Shown here one piece after another: positions 36,130 through 43,646 of a stretch of 64,000 nucleotides of DNA (position 1 is the stretch's first letter; each line of letters starts with the position of its first letter). This DNA is from Hymenobacter nivis. Lineage in GTDB: Bacteria; Bacteroidota; Bacteroidia; Cytophagales; Hymenobacteraceae. The notes beneath the pieces are model-generated. The model was given only the letters and a program-made list of their open reading frames with translations. It made no database searches and had not been told where the DNA came from. The position numbers and the translations under genes are program-made. The stretch is taken from NCBI RefSeq assembly GCF_003149515.1, contig NZ_CP029145.1, positions 3,472,001-3,536,000 on the forward strand, written 5' to 3'.

Positions 36130-37713
36130 CTATAATTCCTTGCGCAGCCGCGCCACCGGGATGTTCAACTGCTCGCGGTACTTGGCCACGGTGCGCCGGG
36201 CAATGTTGTAGCCCCTGGCGTTCAGCATCTTCTCCAGCTTGTCGTCGGCCAGCGGGTGCGATTTGTTCTCCTTGCCGATCAAATCCTTGAGGATGCTTTT
36301 TACCTCGCGGCTCGACACGTCCTCGCCCGAGTCGGTGGCAATTCCTTCCGAAAAGAAATATTTTAATGGATAGATACCAAATTCAGTTTGTACTGATTTA
36401 GAGTTGGCTACCCGGCTCACGGTGCTAATATCCATGCCAATTTGCAGGGCGATGTCCTTCAAAATCATCGGGTGCAGCTTGGTTTCGTCGCCCTCGATGA
36501 AGAAGTCGCGCTGCAAGCCCACAATGGCGTTCATGGTGCGCAGCAGCGTGTTCTGCCGCTGCCGGATGGCGTCGATGAACCACTTGGCAGAATCCAATTT
36601 TTGCTTGACAAAAGATACCGCTTCCTTCATCTTCTGGTCCTTCTTCGCGGCCTTGTCGTAGGTCCGGAACATTTCGGTGTAGGCCGGGCTCACGCGCAGT
36701 TCGGGGGCGTTGCGGGCGTTTAGCGTCAGGCTCAGCTCGCCGTTGTCGTTGGCAAGGATGAAGTCCGGCATCAGGTACTGCGTTTTGCCGGGGCCCGTGG
36801 GGCCCGAGCCGCCGGGCTTGGGGTTCAGCTTGAGGACCAGGCCCACGGCTTCCTTCAGCTCGCCGTCCTCCAGGTCCAGCTTCTGCTGGATGCGGGCGTA
36901 GTGCTTCTTGCTGAACTCGTCGAACAAGGTGCCGATGATTTGCTCGGCGTGCGCGGTGGTGGCGTCCTGGGGGCGGCGTTCCAGCTGCAACAGCAGGCAC
37001 TCGGGCAGGTCGCGGGCGGCAATGCCGGCGGGGTCGAAGCCCTGCACCACGCGCAGCACGGCCTCAATTTCGGGCACGGCCACCTCCAGGTTCTGCGAAA
37101 ACGCCAGATCATTGGCAATGGCGGCCAGGTCGCGCCGGATGTAGCCGTCGCCATCAATCGAACCAATGAGCTGCTGGCCAATGGCTTCCTCCCGCTCGCC
37201 GAGCTGGGTGAAGTGCAGCTGGTCGAGTAGCGAATCCAGGAGCGAGCCGCTAGTGTCGGCCAGGGGCATTTCGCGCTCCTCCTCCTCGCCGGGGCCGTCG
37301 CCCTGCATCTTGTAGCCCGCAATCTCGTCGTCGTTGAGGTAGTCGCTCAGGTCGAGGTCGGTGTTGTCGGGGCCCTCTTCCTTGGCGGGCTCGGGCTCGG
37401 GCGGTGCCTCGGCGGGGCCGTTGTAGTCGTCCACGTTGGCGGGCTCCTCAAAATCTTCGTCGAGCGTGCTGTTGTCGCTGTCGAACTCGGCGTCCGGGTC
37501 GTCGGCATCGGCTTCGTCGCGGTCGTCGTCGTCGCCGCTGTCCTGGTCCTCGGGCTCGTCGTTGTCGCCTTCCTCCAGGGCGGGGTTCACCTCCATTTCC
37601 TCTTTGATGCGCGTTTCCAGCTCCGCCGTCGGGATTTGCAGCAGCTTGATGAACTGAATTTGCTGGGGGCTGAGCTTTTGCGAGAGTAGCTGTTTTAAAT
37701 CGAGGCGTTGCAT
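36130..37713 (-). CDS. rpoN: RNA polymerase sigma-54 factor
   Basis: 527 residues. Region I begins LKQLLSQKLSPQQIQFIKLLQIPTAELE (about 4-31); a strongly acidic region II (about 40-140, many D/E); the core-binding region; an HTH around DISTVSRVANSK; and the RpoN box ARRTVAKYRE near 505-514 that reads the -24 element. It directs enhancer-dependent promoters. The TACTTTTG box lies only 5 bases before the ATG. The stretch at about 36345-36420, encoding the HTH, is AT-rich and uses codons unlike the rest of the gene. Divergent from asnS. Confidence 0.96.
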   Translation of the reverse strand: MQRLDLKQLLSQKLSPQQIQFIKLLQIPTAELETRIKEEMEVNPALEEGDNDEPEDQDSGDDDDRDEADADDPDAEFDSDNSTLDEDFEEPANVDDYNGPAEAPPEPEPAKEEGPDNTDLDLSDYLNDDEIAGYKMQGDGPGEEEEREMPLADTSGSLLDSLLDQLHFTQLGEREEAIGQQLIGSIDGDGYIRRDLAAIANDLAFSQNLEVAVPEIEAVLRVVQGFDPAGIAARDLPECLLLQLERRPQDATTAHAEQIIGTLFDEFSKKHYARIQQKLDLEDGELKEAVGLVLKLNPKPGGSGPTGPGKTQYLMPDFILANDNGELSLTLNARNAPELRVSPAYTEMFRTYDKAAKKDQKMKEAVSFVKQKLDSAKWFIDAIRQRQNTLLRTMNAIVGLQRDFFIEGDETKLHPMILKDIALQIGMDISTVSRVANSKSVQTEFGIYPLKYFFSEGIATDSGEDVSSREVKSILKDLIGKENKSHPLADDKLEKMLNARGYNIARRTVAKYREQLNIPVARLRKEL

Positions 37714-37718
37714 AAGGG

Positions 37719-37726
37719 CAAAAGTA
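37719..37726 (-). promoter_or_regulatory. -7 box of rpoN
   Basis: On the minus strand TACTTTTG matches the Bacteroidota TAnnTTTG -7 element and ends 5 bases before the rpoN ATG. This implies a leaderless or nearly leaderless transcript. No good -33 TTTG is visible at the right distance. Confidence 0.45.
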
Positions 37727-37784
37727 GCGGGCGGGGCGAAGGACGTACCACATAAATACGTAGGGGCCCCGGCGATGGATGAAG

Positions 37785-37814
37785 TTTGGCCTCGCCGCGG
37801 GGGCCCTACCTTTA
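37785..37814 (+). promoter_or_regulatory. Promoter of asnS
   Basis: TTTG (37785-37788), 18 bases, then TACCTTTA (37807-37814). This fits the Bacteroidota consensus of -33 TTTG and -7 TAnnTTTG with about 19-base spacing, apart from the last base. The asnS ATG is 28 bases further on. Confidence 0.6.
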
Positions 37815-37841
37815 CCCGGTATTCTGCTTTCTTTTACCACT

Positions 37842-39236
37842 ATGTCCCTCAAACGGTCTACAGTTCAGAGCCTGCTGGCCAGCCAGGAGCTCGACCGCGA
37901 AGTGCTCGTCAAAGGCTGGGTGCGCTCGCGCCGCGGCAACAAATACGTGCAGTTCATCATCGTCAACGACGGCTCCACCATCCACACCATCCAAGCGGTG
38001 GCCAACGCCGAGTTGTTTCCCGAGGAAAGTCTAAAGGACGTGGCCAACGGCGCCAGCGTGGCCATCCGGGGCCAGCTGGTGGCCTCGCAGGGCAAGGGTC
38101 AAGCAGTTGAGATTCAGGCCGCTGAAATCACCGTGCTCGGCAAGGCCGACCCCGAAACCTACCCGCTCCAGAAGAAGGCCACTTCGCTGGAGCACCTGCG
38201 CGAAATTGCCCACCTGCGCCCCCGCACCAACACGTTCGGGGCGGTGCTGCGCATCCGGCACGCGCTGGCGTTCGGCATCCATCAGTACTTCAACGACCAC
38301 GGCTTTTTCTACGTCCACACGCCCATCATCACGGGCTCCGACGCCGAGGGTGCGGGCCAGATGTTTCGGGTGACCACGCTGCCGCCCGAGCACCCGCCCC
38401 GCACCGAGGACGGCTCGGTGGACTTCAGCCAGGATTTTTTCGGCAAGCAAACCAACCTCACCGTGAGCGGGCAGCTCGAGGGCGAGCTGGCGGCCATGGC
38501 CCTGGGCAGCATCTACACGTTCGGGCCCACGTTCCGGGCCGAAAACTCCAACACGGCCCGCCACCTGGCCGAGTTCTGGATGATTGAGCCCGAGGTGGCC
38601 TTCAACGAGCTGGAGGAGAACATGGACCTGGCCGAGGACTTCCTCCAGTACCTGGTGCGCTATGCCCTGGAGAAATGTGCCGACGACCTGCAGTTCCTCA
38701 ACGACCAGTACGACAAGGAGTTGCTGGACCGCCTGCGCTCCGTGACCGACAACGCCTTCCAGCGTCTGACTTATACCGAGGCAGTGGAAATCCTGAAAGC
38801 GGCGAAAAAGAAATTTGAGTTCCCCGTCGATTGGGGCACCGATTTGCAGAGCGAGCACGAGCGGTATTTGGTAGAGAAGCACTTCAAAAAGCCCGTCATT
38901 CTCACCAACTACCCCAAGGAAATCAAGGCCTTCTACATGAAGCTGGACGAGGACGGGCGCACCGTGCGGGCCATGGACGTGCTGTTCCCCGGCATCGGTG
39001 AAATCATCGGCGGCTCGCAGCGCGAGGAAGACTACGACAAGCTAACGGCCCGCATGGCCGAAATGCACGTGCCCACTGATGAGCTGGACTGGTACCTCGA
39101 CACGCGCCGCTTCGGCACGGTGCCGCACGCCGGCTTCGGCCTGGGCTTCGAGCGCCTCGTGCTGTTCGTGACCGGTATGGGCAACATCCGCGACGTGATT
39201 CCCTTCCCCCGCTACCCCAAAAACGCGGCGTTTTAG
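37842..39236 (+). CDS. asnS: Asparaginyl-tRNA synthetase
   Basis: Class IIb synthetase charging tRNA-Asn; 464 residues. OB-fold anticodon domain at about 15-115 ([25 protein letters not shown]). Motif 2 region [26 protein letters not shown], and motif 3 [27 protein letters not shown] at the C-terminus. The NSNT-AEFWM pattern is typical of AsnRS as against AspRS. ATG at 37842 starts the conserved region; upstream in-frame codons overlap the promoter. Monocistronic, ended by the terminator at 39352. Confidence 0.97.
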   Translation: MSLKRSTVQSLLASQELDREVLVKGWVRSRRGNKYVQFIIVNDGSTIHTIQAVANAELFPEESLKDVANGASVAIRGQLVASQGKGQAVEIQAAEITVLGKADPETYPLQKKATSLEHLREIAHLRPRTNTFGAVLRIRHALAFGIHQYFNDHGFFYVHTPIITGSDAEGAGQMFRVTTLPPEHPPRTEDGSVDFSQDFFGKQTNLTVSGQLEGELAAMALGSIYTFGPTFRAENSNTARHLAEFWMIEPEVAFNELEENMDLAEDFLQYLVRYALEKCADDLQFLNDQYDKELLDRLRSVTDNAFQRLTYTEAVEILKAAKKKFEFPVDWGTDLQSEHERYLVEKHFKKPVILTNYPKEIKAFYMKLDEDGRTVRAMDVLFPGIGEIIGGSQREEDYDKLTARMAEMHVPTDELDWYLDTRRFGTVPHAGFGLGFERLVLFVTGMGNIRDVIPFPRYPKNAAF

Positions 39237-39257
39237 GTAGCCGTACAAAAGCAAATG

Positions 39258-39320
39258 GGTTGTTAGGTATTCGTTGCCAATTGTTGTTAGTAATTTGTAG
39301 ACTCACTAACAACGAATAAC
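39258..39320. repeat. Linker repeat with inverted ends after asnS
   Basis: GTTGTTAGGTATTCGTTG and TTGTTGTTAGT face ACTAACAACGAATAAC, giving an imperfect hairpin of the same sequence type as at 25262. Confidence 0.5.
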
Positions 39321-39351
39321 TTAGGGCCCATGGGTAGCTGGTTTTCTGGAA

Positions 39352-39379
39352 AAGCGGCCCCCGATAGGCCGCTTTTTTT
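39352..39379 (+). terminator. Rho-independent terminator after asnS
   Basis: AAAGCGGCC pairs with GGCCGCTTT around CCCCGATA, followed by more T. It lies upstream of the oxidoreductase start at 39444. Confidence 0.85.
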
Positions 39380-39443
39380 GGGCTCGGCGGTTAACCCCGG
39401 CGGCGCGTGGTACGTTGGTAATCGAAACTCGTTCCGCCCCGCC

Positions 39444-41072
39444 ATGCTCCCCGAAATTGACCTGACCGACGCCGCTAGCCTGCCCGAGGGCGCGCTCAAA
39501 TCCTTCCCCACGCCCCACGAGGGCCCCGAGGTGCTGCTGGTGCGCCACGAGGGCGAGGTGCACGCTTTTGCCGCGCACTGCCCGCACTACGGGGCCCCAC
39601 TGGCCAAGGGCCAGCTCGTAAACGGCAAAATTGTGTGTCCCTGGCACCACGCCTGCTTCCGGGCGAAGGACGGCAGCCTCTGTGAGCCGCCGGCTCTGGA
39701 CGACCTGCCCGCCTTTGCCGTGCGCGAGGCCGACGGGCGCGTGCTGGTGCAAGTGCCCAGGAAGCCCGCCGCCAGTACTGATAACTCCAGCGCCACGCCC
39801 ACGGCGGAAGTGGGCGGCACGCCGCCCGCCGATACCCCCGGGGCCCCCGCCGATGCGCGCACGTTCGTGCTGGTAGGCGGCGGGGCGGCCGGCCAGTACG
39901 CCGCCCAAACCCTGCGCCACGAGGGCTTCGCGGGGAAAATCGTGCTGGTATCGGCCGACGAGAAAGCGCCTTACGACCGCACCAAGCTCAGCAAGCCTTA
40001 CCTGGCGGGCAAGGCTAAGCCGGCGGCGCTGCCCCTGCGCGAGCCCGATTTTTATGAAAAGCACCGCATTGATTTGCAGCTGGGTACCCGCGCCACCGGC
40101 CTCGACCTGGCGCGGCAGGAGTTGCAGTTGGCGGGCCATCCGCCGCTGCGCTACGACCAGTTGCTGCTGGCTCCCGGCGGGGCCCCTAATCGCCTGCCCA
40201 AACTGCCTGGCCACGAACTGGCCGGTGTGCTGCCGCTGCGCACCCAGGCCGATGCCGACGCCATCCTGGCGGCCACCAAAGACGCTAAGCAGATAGTAGT
40301 TATCGGCTCCAGCTTCATTGGGATGGAAGCGGCCAGCAGCCTCGTGGGCGAAGGCCGCGCCGTGACGGTGGTGGCCCAGGACAAGGTGCCCTTCGCCCGG
40401 GTGCTGGGGCCCGAAATCGGGGCCATGTTCCGGGCCCTGCACGAGGAGAAAGGCGTGCATTTCGAGCCCGAAGCCGAGGTAACGGCCCTGCTGGGCGAAG
40501 CCGGCCGCGTGACGGGCGTGCAGCTGAAAACCGGCCGCGTACTGCCCGCCGATGCCGTGGTGCTGGGCGTGGGCGTGCGCCCGGCTACCGAGTTTTTGCA
40601 GGAGGCTTTTTTGCTGGAAAAAGACGGCGGCCTGGCCGTGGATACTTACTTGCAAGCCGCTGAGAATGTGTACGCCGCTGGCGACGTTGCCCGGTTCCCG
40701 CTGGGGGCCCCCGGCGTGCCCACGCGCATCGAGCACTGGCGCGTGGCCCAGCAGCACGGCCGCACGGCGGCCCGCAACATGCTGGGCCAGCGGGAAGCCT
40801 TCACCGCCGCACCGTACTTTTGGACGCAGCAGTACGGCAAGAGCCTGCGCTACGCTGGCCACGCCGAAAAATGGGACGAAATCATTTACCACGGCGACGT
40901 GGCCCAGCAGGATTTCCTGGCCCTCTACGTGCTGGACGGCCGCATCATCGCCGCCGCCAGCATGAACCGCGACGCCGATATGATTCATTTCGCCGAGCGT
41001 CTGGAGCAGGGCCAGCTACCCGCCCTGGCCGATACGCACGAGGGTATGAGCTGGGCCCCCGCCACCAACTAG
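39444..41072 (+). CDS. Rieske-domain FAD/NAD-dependent oxidoreductase (AIFM3-like)
   Basis: 542 residues. The N-terminal Rieske domain has CPHYGAPL (Cys46, His48) and CPWHHACF (Cys65, His68), ligands of a 2Fe-2S cluster. After a 40-residue Thr/Pro/Ala linker comes a pyridine nucleotide-disulfide reductase fold: FAD-binding VLVGGGAAGQYAA (about 143), NAD-binding VVIGSSFIGMEAAS (about 287), and a second FAD motif VYAAGDVARFP. This fused order matches apoptosis-inducing-factor-3-like and ferredoxin-reductase-like proteins. It probably passes electrons from NAD(P)H to the cluster; the final acceptor is unknown. ATG at 39444; upstream in-frame codons overlap the asnS terminator. Confidence 0.9.
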   Translation: MLPEIDLTDAASLPEGALKSFPTPHEGPEVLLVRHEGEVHAFAAHCPHYGAPLAKGQLVNGKIVCPWHHACFRAKDGSLCEPPALDDLPAFAVREADGRVLVQVPRKPAASTDNSSATPTAEVGGTPPADTPGAPADARTFVLVGGGAAGQYAAQTLRHEGFAGKIVLVSADEKAPYDRTKLSKPYLAGKAKPAALPLREPDFYEKHRIDLQLGTRATGLDLARQELQLAGHPPLRYDQLLLAPGGAPNRLPKLPGHELAGVLPLRTQADADAILAATKDAKQIVVIGSSFIGMEAASSLVGEGRAVTVVAQDKVPFARVLGPEIGAMFRALHEEKGVHFEPEAEVTALLGEAGRVTGVQLKTGRVLPADAVVLGVGVRPATEFLQEAFLLEKDGGLAVDTYLQAAENVYAAGDVARFPLGAPGVPTRIEHWRVAQQHGRTAARNMLGQREAFTAAPYFWTQQYGKSLRYAGHAEKWDEIIYHGDVAQQDFLALYVLDGRIIAAASMNRDADMIHFAERLEQGQLPALADTHEGMSWAPATN

Positions 41073-41100
41073 CCGGGGCCCCACGCTGGGCAAGCCCACA

Positions 41101-41131
41101 AAAAAAAACCGCCCCTGCCGGCGGTTTTTTT
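41101..41131. terminator. Bidirectional terminator
   Basis: A run of A, CCGCC, the loop CCTGCC, GGCGG, and a run of T. It works in either direction for the convergent oxidoreductase and secreted-protein genes. Confidence 0.88.
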
Positions 41132-41152
41132 GTTTAGCCGAACGGGTTAGCG

Positions 41153-41707
41153 TTAGTCGCGGTCCCGGCCATTGTCGTGGTCTCGGCCGTGGCCATTGTC
41201 ATGGTCTCGGTGGCCATTGTCGTGGTTCCGGCCGTCGTCGTAGCCGGCGCGGTAAACTTTTTTGGCTTGGCCGGGCGGCAGGCCGTAGCCCTCGTAATAT
41301 CCTTGGTGGTAAATCTTCTTGGCTTGCCCAGGGGGTAAGCCCCGGGGCGGGCCCGGGTTGTACACCACCGGGCGGTACCGGTCGCGGTGGGCTCCCACAT
41401 ACGCCCAGGGCTGGCGGCCGCGGTAATCGAGTACCACCGGGTGGAATCGATAAGGATCGTAGCCGTTGAGCGCGGCCACCGGTAGCCACCGGCCGTTGCG
41501 CAGTACGATGTATTGTTGGGCTTGCAGGTCGTAGTATCCATCAACCTCGGGGAGGTAATAATATTGGGCACCCTGTGGTACGGCGGGGCCCCAGGCGGGC
41601 CGCCCAATGTTCACATTAACGTTGATCTGAGCCTGGGCTGGCGGAGCGGCGGCCAGCGAAAAGCCGCCCAACAAAGCAGAAATGAGCAGATAGGTGCGAG
41701 AGTTCAT
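41153..41707 (-). CDS. Secreted protein of a tandem paralogous family, member 1
   Basis: 184 residues. Signal peptide (LLISALLGGFSLAAAPPAQAQ). The shared domain (about 25-105) reads PAWGPAVPQGAQYYYLPEVDG, then YYDLQAQQYIVLRNGRWL, YDPYRFHPVV and DYRGRQPW. The tail has two LPPGQAKK(I/V)Y units followed by HDNGHRDHDNGHG-type His/Asp/Asn repeats that look metal-binding or disordered. Two paralogues follow on the same strand. I do not recognise a named family. Probably periplasmic or surface-exposed. Confidence 0.8.
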   Translation of the reverse strand: MNSRTYLLISALLGGFSLAAAPPAQAQINVNVNIGRPAWGPAVPQGAQYYYLPEVDGYYDLQAQQYIVLRNGRWLPVAALNGYDPYRFHPVVLDYRGRQPWAYVGAHRDRYRPVVYNPGPPRGLPPGQAKKIYHQGYYEGYGLPPGQAKKVYRAGYDDGRNHDNGHRDHDNGHGRDHDNGRDRD

Positions 41708-41746
41708 GGGAAAATGGGAAGAAGAAGTGAACCCGCTGCTACTACG

Positions 41747-42268
41747 TTAGCGCTGAGGGCGCGGCTGAGTTAGACGTGAGGGTTGGGTAGGCCGCGGGGG
41801 TTGAATGGGCCGCGGGGGTTGAATGGGCCGCGGGGGTTGAATGGGCCGCGGGGGTTGAATGGGCCGCGGGGGTTGAATGGGCCGCGGGGGTTGAATGGGC
41901 CGCGGGGGTTGAATGGGCCGCGGGGGTTGAATGGGCCGCGGGTAACGGGCGCGGTAAGTGTCCACGTAGCGCCAAGGTTGGCGGCCCCGGTAATCCACCG
42001 GTACCGGGTGGAAATAGTAAGGGTTGTAGCCAGTCAGAGTAATGAACGTCAGCCAACGACCGTTGCGGCGCACGATGTACCGTTGAGAATACAAATCGTA
42101 GAAGCCATTAATTTCGGGGATGTAGTAGTACCGTGTGCCGGAGGGTACCTGGGGGCCCCAGGCGGGCTGGTGGATGGTGACGTTGATCTGCGCCCGGGCG
42201 GGCAGTGCGCTGGCCAGCAAGCCACCGCCCAGCACAACAATTAAGAAAAAGCGTAATAAAAACCTCAT
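41747..42268 (-). CDS. Secreted protein of a tandem paralogous family, member 2
   Basis: 173 residues. Signal peptide (FLIVVLGGGLLASALPARAQ), the same domain as its neighbours (PAWGPQVPSGTRYYYIPEING, YNPYYFHPVPVDYRGRQPW), then a tail of RPIQPP hexapeptides encoded by eight exact 18-bp units. The Pro-rich tail should be extended and could span or bind cell-wall material. It lies 39 bases upstream of member 1 (same strand), so both may be on one transcript. Confidence 0.8.
   Translation of the reverse strand: MRFLLRFFLIVVLGGGLLASALPARAQINVTIHQPAWGPQVPSGTRYYYIPEINGFYDLYSQRYIVRRNGRWLTFITLTGYNPYYFHPVPVDYRGRQPWRYVDTYRARYPRPIQPPRPIQPPRPIQPPRPIQPPRPIQPPRPIQPPRPIQPPRPIQPPRPTQPSRLTQPRPQR
41801..41944 (-). 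repeat. 18-bp tandem repeat in member 2
   Basis: TTGAATGGGCCGCGGGGG (+ strand) repeats eight times at exact 18-base spacing (41801 to 41927), coding for (PPRPIQ)n on the minus strand. Near-identity of the units points to recent expansion. Confidence 0.95.
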
Positions 42269-42376
42269 AGAGCTGGGGTTGAGGAGGTCGCAAAATACTC
42301 ACATTTCTTTATATACACCACTCAGTGCCAGCCACGCTGGGCCCTGACCAGCTTTTTTGGTCAGGGACTCTAACGC

Positions 42377-43363
42377 CTAGCGGCCCCCGCGGCCGGGCCC
42401 CCTGCCACCATCGCCGCGGTTACCACCATCGCCGCGGTTGCCGCCATCGCCACGACCCGGGCCCGGGCTTCCGCCGACCTGCGGGCCTTGGCCGGGGCCG
42501 CGCCCGCCCTGGGGCCCCGTGCCCGGCCCGCCGCCGTGACCTGGGTCGAAGCCGCCGTTGTTGCGGCCGCCCTGGGAGCCCTGGCCGGGACCGTTGTTCT
42601 CGCCCGAACCGGGGTTGCCCCCGCCGGGGTACTGGCCGCCGCGGTTATCAAAGCCGCCGCGGTTGCCGCTGTAGTTCTCTCCGCGGTTGCCGCTGTAGTT
42701 CTCTCCGCGGTTGCCGCTGTAGTTCTCTCCGCGGTTGCCGCTGTAGTTCTCTCCGCGGTTGCCGCTGTAGTTCTCTCCGCGGTCGTCACCGTAATCCCTG
42801 CGGTCACCGTAGCCGTAGCCGCTGCCGTAGCCCCCGCGGTTATCATGGTCGCCGCGTTCGCCGTAGCCCCTGCGATGGTCACCGTAGCGCCCGCCATAGC
42901 CGTAGCCGGGGCGGCCATAACCCCCGCCATAGCCGGGGCGGCCGTAGTACCCGCCATAACCCGGGCGGCCGTAGCCGGGGCGGCCGGCGTAGTACCCGCC
43001 ACCGCTGTAGGGTGCGTAGGGGCGGTAGGGGTAGCGGGCGTGGTAGTACGCGCCTTGCAGCCAGGGTTGGTTGCCGCGGTAGCCAACCACGACGGGGTGG
43101 AACTGGTAGGGGTCGTAACCGTAGAGCTCGGGTAGCGGCACCCAGTAGCCGTCTTGGTACACAATGTATTGCTGCGTGTACAGGTCGTAGTAGCCGTCAA
43201 TTTCGGGGATGTAGTAGTATTGCGTGCCGTAGGGCACCTGGGGCCCCCAGGCCGGAATGCCAACGTTGACGCTGACCCCCACCTGGGCGCGGGCGGCCGG
43301 GGCGGCCAGCAAAGCAAACGCGCCCACCAGGGCGGCAGCGATGAGCTTGGGGAAGGCTTTCAT
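42377..43363 (-). CDS. Secreted protein of a tandem paralogous family, member 3
   Basis: 328 residues. Signal peptide (LIAAALVGAFALLAAPAARAQ), shared domain (PAWGPQVPYGTQYYYIPEIDG, YDPYQFHPVVVGYRGNQPW), then a 200-residue Gly/Tyr/Arg/Asn tail: GYGRPGYGG-like units, five identical ENYSGNRG octapeptides and a Gly/Pro/Asn end (GGNRGDGGN). The tail resembles low-complexity adhesive or matrix proteins. It is 108 bases upstream of member 2. The C-terminus has no T9SS-type sorting domain that I can see. Confidence 0.8.
   Translation of the reverse strand: MKAFPKLIAAALVGAFALLAAPAARAQVGVSVNVGIPAWGPQVPYGTQYYYIPEIDGYYDLYTQQYIVYQDGYWVPLPELYGYDPYQFHPVVVGYRGNQPWLQGAYYHARYPYRPYAPYSGGGYYAGRPGYGRPGYGGYYGRPGYGGGYGRPGYGYGGRYGDHRRGYGERGDHDNRGGYGSGYGYGDRRDYGDDRGENYSGNRGENYSGNRGENYSGNRGENYSGNRGENYSGNRGGFDNRGGQYPGGGNPGSGENNGPGQGSQGGRNNGGFDPGHGGGPGTGPQGGRGPGQGPQVGGSPGPGRGDGGNRGDGGNRGDGGRGPGRGGR
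42661..42780 (-). repeat. 24-bp tandem repeat in member 3
   Basis: GTAGTTCTCT recurs at 42671, 42695, 42719, 42743 and 42767, exactly 24 bases apart, within units coding for ENYSGNRG on the minus strand. Confidence 0.95.
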
Positions 43364-43613
43364 AACGAGGGAGAAAAAAGGCGAGGGGCAGGGCGCAAAC
43401 GCTGGCGCATGCCCAATGAATGCAAGGCAAATGCCAAGTTACCCGGCCGCGTGCAGGAGCGGGTCAAACAGTCGGCCAACAGGCCCGAAACCCCGGCGTG
43501 CCGGGGGCCCAAAAATTTGCGGGCACAAATGCCCCCGGTTTGGGGTTGTGCCTCTGCGCCCCGCGGGCGGCGGGGTTTTGCCGTAAACCCCCGCCACCAA
43601 GCGGCGTTTCCCG

Positions 43614-43621
43614 TACTTTTG
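43614..43621 (+). promoter_or_regulatory. -7 box of uvrA
   Basis: TACTTTTG matches TAnnTTTG exactly and lies 25 bases before the uvrA ATG. A TTTTG 33 bases upstream is too distant to be a standard -33 element. The rest of the 283-base gap (43364-43646) shows no gene. Confidence 0.5.
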
Positions 43622-43646
43622 CGGACTTATTCCGCTGCTTTTCCGC

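Noticed and set aside
42661..42780. Regular repeats that could suggest a CRISPR array
   Set aside because: Units are contiguous 24-mers without spacers and lie within a coding frame.
42488..43135. Long open frame opposite secreted protein member 3
   Set aside because: Ala/Val-rich shadow frame created by the Gly/Tyr/Asn repeats on the other strand.
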